64,000 bases of DNA, taken from Polytrichum commune. Lineage: Eukaryota > Streptophyta > Polytrichopsida > Polytrichales > Polytrichaceae. The notes beneath the pieces were generated by a model. It was not told the origin of the DNA. It made no database searches and worked only from the letters and a program-made list of their open reading frames with translations. Each line of letters begins with the position of its first letter. The stretch's first letter is position 1. The position numbers were made by a program, and so were the translations under genes. Of the stretch, positions 61,670 to 64,000 are shown in pieces. The stretch covers positions 41,808,527 to 41,872,526 of the forward strand of contig OX485808.1 in NCBI GenBank assembly GCA_950295325.1. The letters are read 5' to 3'.

Positions 61670-62554
61670 TCCCCAAATAATCGATCAACCGTCACTTGAC
61701 TAATCATACTCCTCACTACCTTTACTCATTAATATTATCATTTTTCTTGGTGTGAATTAAAAATTGGAGGTGAGGAACAGAACCTGCAAGCCCACTTAGA
61801 TGAACAATCCCAAACAGGGGATAGGCATGCTCATGTCAATTTTTGGTCGGGCTAGAGCATCACCTCTAAAACCTTCCCTCCAAGTGACACTCGCCACAAT
61901 ACCGAGAGTGAGGGGCTGACTGTCGTCATGCACCACATCAAAAACCGAGGCATCACCCTCTTGTCTCCAATGCTATGACTAAGGAATTACCCTCTACAAC
62001 GGATAACGACAACCACGAGTACAAAAATCATTCATTAATTAATTACCAATTCACTTTGAAGAAATTTCGTACCTCGAGCAATCGCATCCCCCTGCAAATT
62101 AGCACTCTCCTCGACCGTGACTCAATGCGATAATAACAACAAAATTTCTAAACTAACAATCTAGTCTAAAACATAAAATGTCAAGCTCCCCAAGACTTGG
62201 AGACTCACCCCGAGGTGAGTGTCAAAGTCTATGTCCTAAGGTTAATTACCCCTCTAATTTTTACGTGAACTAATCGATTAAGGTTTTTTTAGTAACTTCC
62301 CAAAAATGTTGAGGACGTACCTTCGCCGCGCTCCCTCCTCAAAACAAAAATGTATAAAAGAAATATGCAATTCATTCCAAGGAAATAATCAAAATGAACT
62401 AAACTAGAAAATCACCAAAATCACAAAGTCTAAGTAAGACACTTACCATGAATTAAGCGCTTGTCCCTATATCCCACGATGTCGCCTCCAAGTCTTTCCT
62501 AATCGCCTCCAAGTCTTCCTAATACCGCTTCACTCCCGGCGGACGCACCATTTA
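61670..62554 (-). mobile_element. Retrotransposon leader with tRNA-like primer site
   Basis: Non-coding DNA between gag and the LTR at 62555. Just inside that LTR (62529-62550) the plus strand reads CACTCCCGGCGGACGCACCA, which has the form of a tRNA 3' end: T-arm CCCGG, seven acceptor bases, a discriminator base and CCA. On the minus strand this is a primer-binding site, so the LTR at 62555-63790 is the 5' LTR of a minus-strand element. The tRNA type was not determined. Confidence 0.6.
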
Positions 62555-63790
62555 TGTGAGGCCAAACCCACCACCCTTAAGCGTCATAGTCCGAGTGATG
62601 GTTTTGAGAATCACATGCATTCTACTAAAACTTGTAGTAGTATGAAATGTAACTTCCGTATCCGGGGACACCCACATTGTTTAAAGTCATGATGCTTTAT
62701 TAATGCTAGCCTCTTGAATAGATGTAGCGTGGGCCTTCTCAAGAGTCCAACCCGCGGCCTTAGCTACACATGCCATTAAGGACATTCCTCTCGTCCCTTT
62801 AGTCTTGATTTTCCTTGTCTCAACATTGCAAGAATCCTTCACACTTTCCATCAACTCGTGTACTCAGTTTATTTCCTAGTGTGGGTACAAGCGTTGACAA
62901 ACGCTATTTTCTATTATCACAAACCTACACATTCTATTAAAAGCTCAACAATTCTCCCATCCAAGTTCACCCCTTTCACCCACTATCTAATGCCTCTTGT
63001 TCCCCTAGTTTGCTAATAAACTAATTTAGTCTTAGCACGACTAGCCCAAGTTTCTAATTAAGCCCAAGGCTTGTCACAAGCCTAACCCCTAATTAGGATG
63101 GCCCTTAATTAACTTGGCCTCTAATTGGCCTGCCTCTAATAAGTCTGGCTTCGGATTAGCTCTCGGCCAAGTGCCAGCAACTCCCAGTAACAGAAGCCTT
63201 ATAGCAGCCTTGTAGTGGTAATCCCCAACTACCTTACTAATTATTCAAGCCCCTACCTAATCTTCCTACCTAATTCCCCTAATTATACTAACAACCCATT
63301 TCTAATCACACATTTTTTCTCTAATTCTAAGAACTCAAAATCCTAGAGAGGGGAGGGAGAGAGAGAGAGAGAGAGATTTTGAAGAAGAGAGAAGAAAAGG
63401 TTAAGAGAGGGAACTTAAGGAGAGGATAAAGGAGGAAGAGGAGAGATAGGGCATCCAATCACAACCCCTTAAACCTTCTCCCCCTTAGTAGGATCTCATC
63501 CTCTCCGCTAACCCTTCAACCCCTAAACCAACAAGGTAGAACCCAATTCAAACATTTAAACCCAAGACCCTTCCCTTTGCTTTCTCAAACTCCACTCACC
63601 TAACCAAAGCACTTCCCTAATACCACTACGCTTCTAATCAACTACGCAAAATAAGCCTAAGGCTTAAACATAACTTCACACCAAGCCTCACTCTTTTTAT
63701 ATTTTTGAGAACAATCATGAAACATAAAAATCCAACTCCTAATGGTTTCAAAGGGTTAATGGCACATGTGGGCACCATTTTGGGCTCACA
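62555..63790 (-). mobile_element. 5' LTR of minus-strand gypsy element, 1236 bp
   Basis: Starts TGTGAGGCCAAACC and ends GGGCACCATTTTGGGCTCAC followed by A. The end is nearly identical to that of the solo LTR at 54640-56134. The first 40 bases are related to the other two LTR starts (ACCCTTAAGCGTCATAGTCC against ACCCTTATGCGTCGTAATCC). TTTATT (minus-strand AATAAA) lies near 62697. Contains a (GA)n run at 63357-63376. The gag gene and primer site lie to its left, in keeping with minus-strand orientation. Confidence 0.8.
63357..63376. repeat. (GA)10 microsatellite in the LTR
   Basis: Twenty bases of GA repeat; a shorter GA run lies in the solo LTR near 55779. Confidence 0.8.
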
Positions 63791-63861
63791 CTTCCCCAGG
63801 CCATCTCGGTAGTGCCTCCTCCGCTGGGTTCGGGTTTCCCCTCGTCTCTGCTGCCCAACAA
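63791..63861. repeat. 71-bp copy of a segment at 60429-60499
   Basis: CTTCCCCAGGCCATCTCGGT and the following 51 bases match 60429-60499 with only about three differences, starting exactly at the LTR end. This suggests that the element was inserted into a copy of the composite LTR block. After 63861 the two sequences diverge. Confidence 0.7.
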
Positions 63862-64000
63862 TAACGTCTTAACTAATAATTGAATTAGTTAGTTAGGTGT
63901 CCAAGGTATGCAATAGTTTATCACATATATTTGTTTGGATGTAAATTAAACCAAACATAAAAATATCTACCAACAATGATCTCTGTCTCTTTCTCTCTCT
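63862..64000. other. Intergenic to window end
   Basis: AT-rich, ending in a CT-rich run that is cut by the window edge. No gene seen. Confidence 0.5.

Overview
The window looks like nuclear DNA of a land plant, most probably a moss. Both intact genes are intron-containing, the background is AT-rich and full of transposon debris, and one gene joins a protein kinase, an NB-ARC ATPase and leucine-rich repeats. That kinase-NBS-LRR (PNL) arrangement is known as a class of resistance-type gene in mosses. The species cannot be told from the sequence.

Layout. 1-17.8 kb is repeat-rich and holds no convincing host gene. It contains two inverted copies of a TTA-flanked terminal-inverted-repeat element (928-3693), a 488-bp MITE (4083-4570), a decayed Ty3/gypsy element on the minus strand (about 5.3-8.8 kb), two LINE 3' ends, two fold-back elements and one copy of a palindrome-ended MITE family. 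17.8-20.4 kb is the GC-richer upstream region of a CIPK gene, with an imperfect tandem repeat of about 200-225 bp. 20419-23810 is a complete 12-exon CBL-interacting protein kinase gene (441 residues, all 11 introns in phase 0). 23.8-41.6 kb is again mostly repeats: a second gypsy remnant, the tail of a hAT transposase, a third LINE end, two more palindrome-ended MITEs and several low-copy dispersed repeats. 41.6-42.5 kb holds exon-like pieces of an EDR2-like START-domain gene with a stop codon inside it. 43.1-45.2 kb holds a GC-rich block of unknown origin and two related short repeats.

47506-53023 is the main gene: a three-exon kinase-NB-ARC-LRR gene of about 1740 residues. Its LRR exon is built from 144-bp units (48 residues, two LRRs each). 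The array runs on well beyond the open frame: about 27 units can be followed to 56306. About the first 14 are open, the next six are mostly open but in another frame, and the rest are decaying. Retroelements have broken the decayed end. A 1495-bp solo LTR with a perfect CATGG target duplication sits in one unit (54640-56134), and a chromovirus LTR begins in the next (56307).

56.3-64 kb is a nested stack of minus-strand Ty3/gypsy elements: chromovirus LTR and chromodomain-bearing pol, a composite LTR block, a gag gene with stop codons, a leader with a tRNA-like primer site, and another LTR (62555-63790).

How the genes relate. The CIPK (calcium signalling through CBL partners) and the kinase-NLR (predicted immune receptor) are separate single genes more than 20 kb apart; nothing shows that they act together. 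The window's main interest is the kinase-NLR locus, where a homogenised LRR array grades into a decaying, retroelement-colonised tail.
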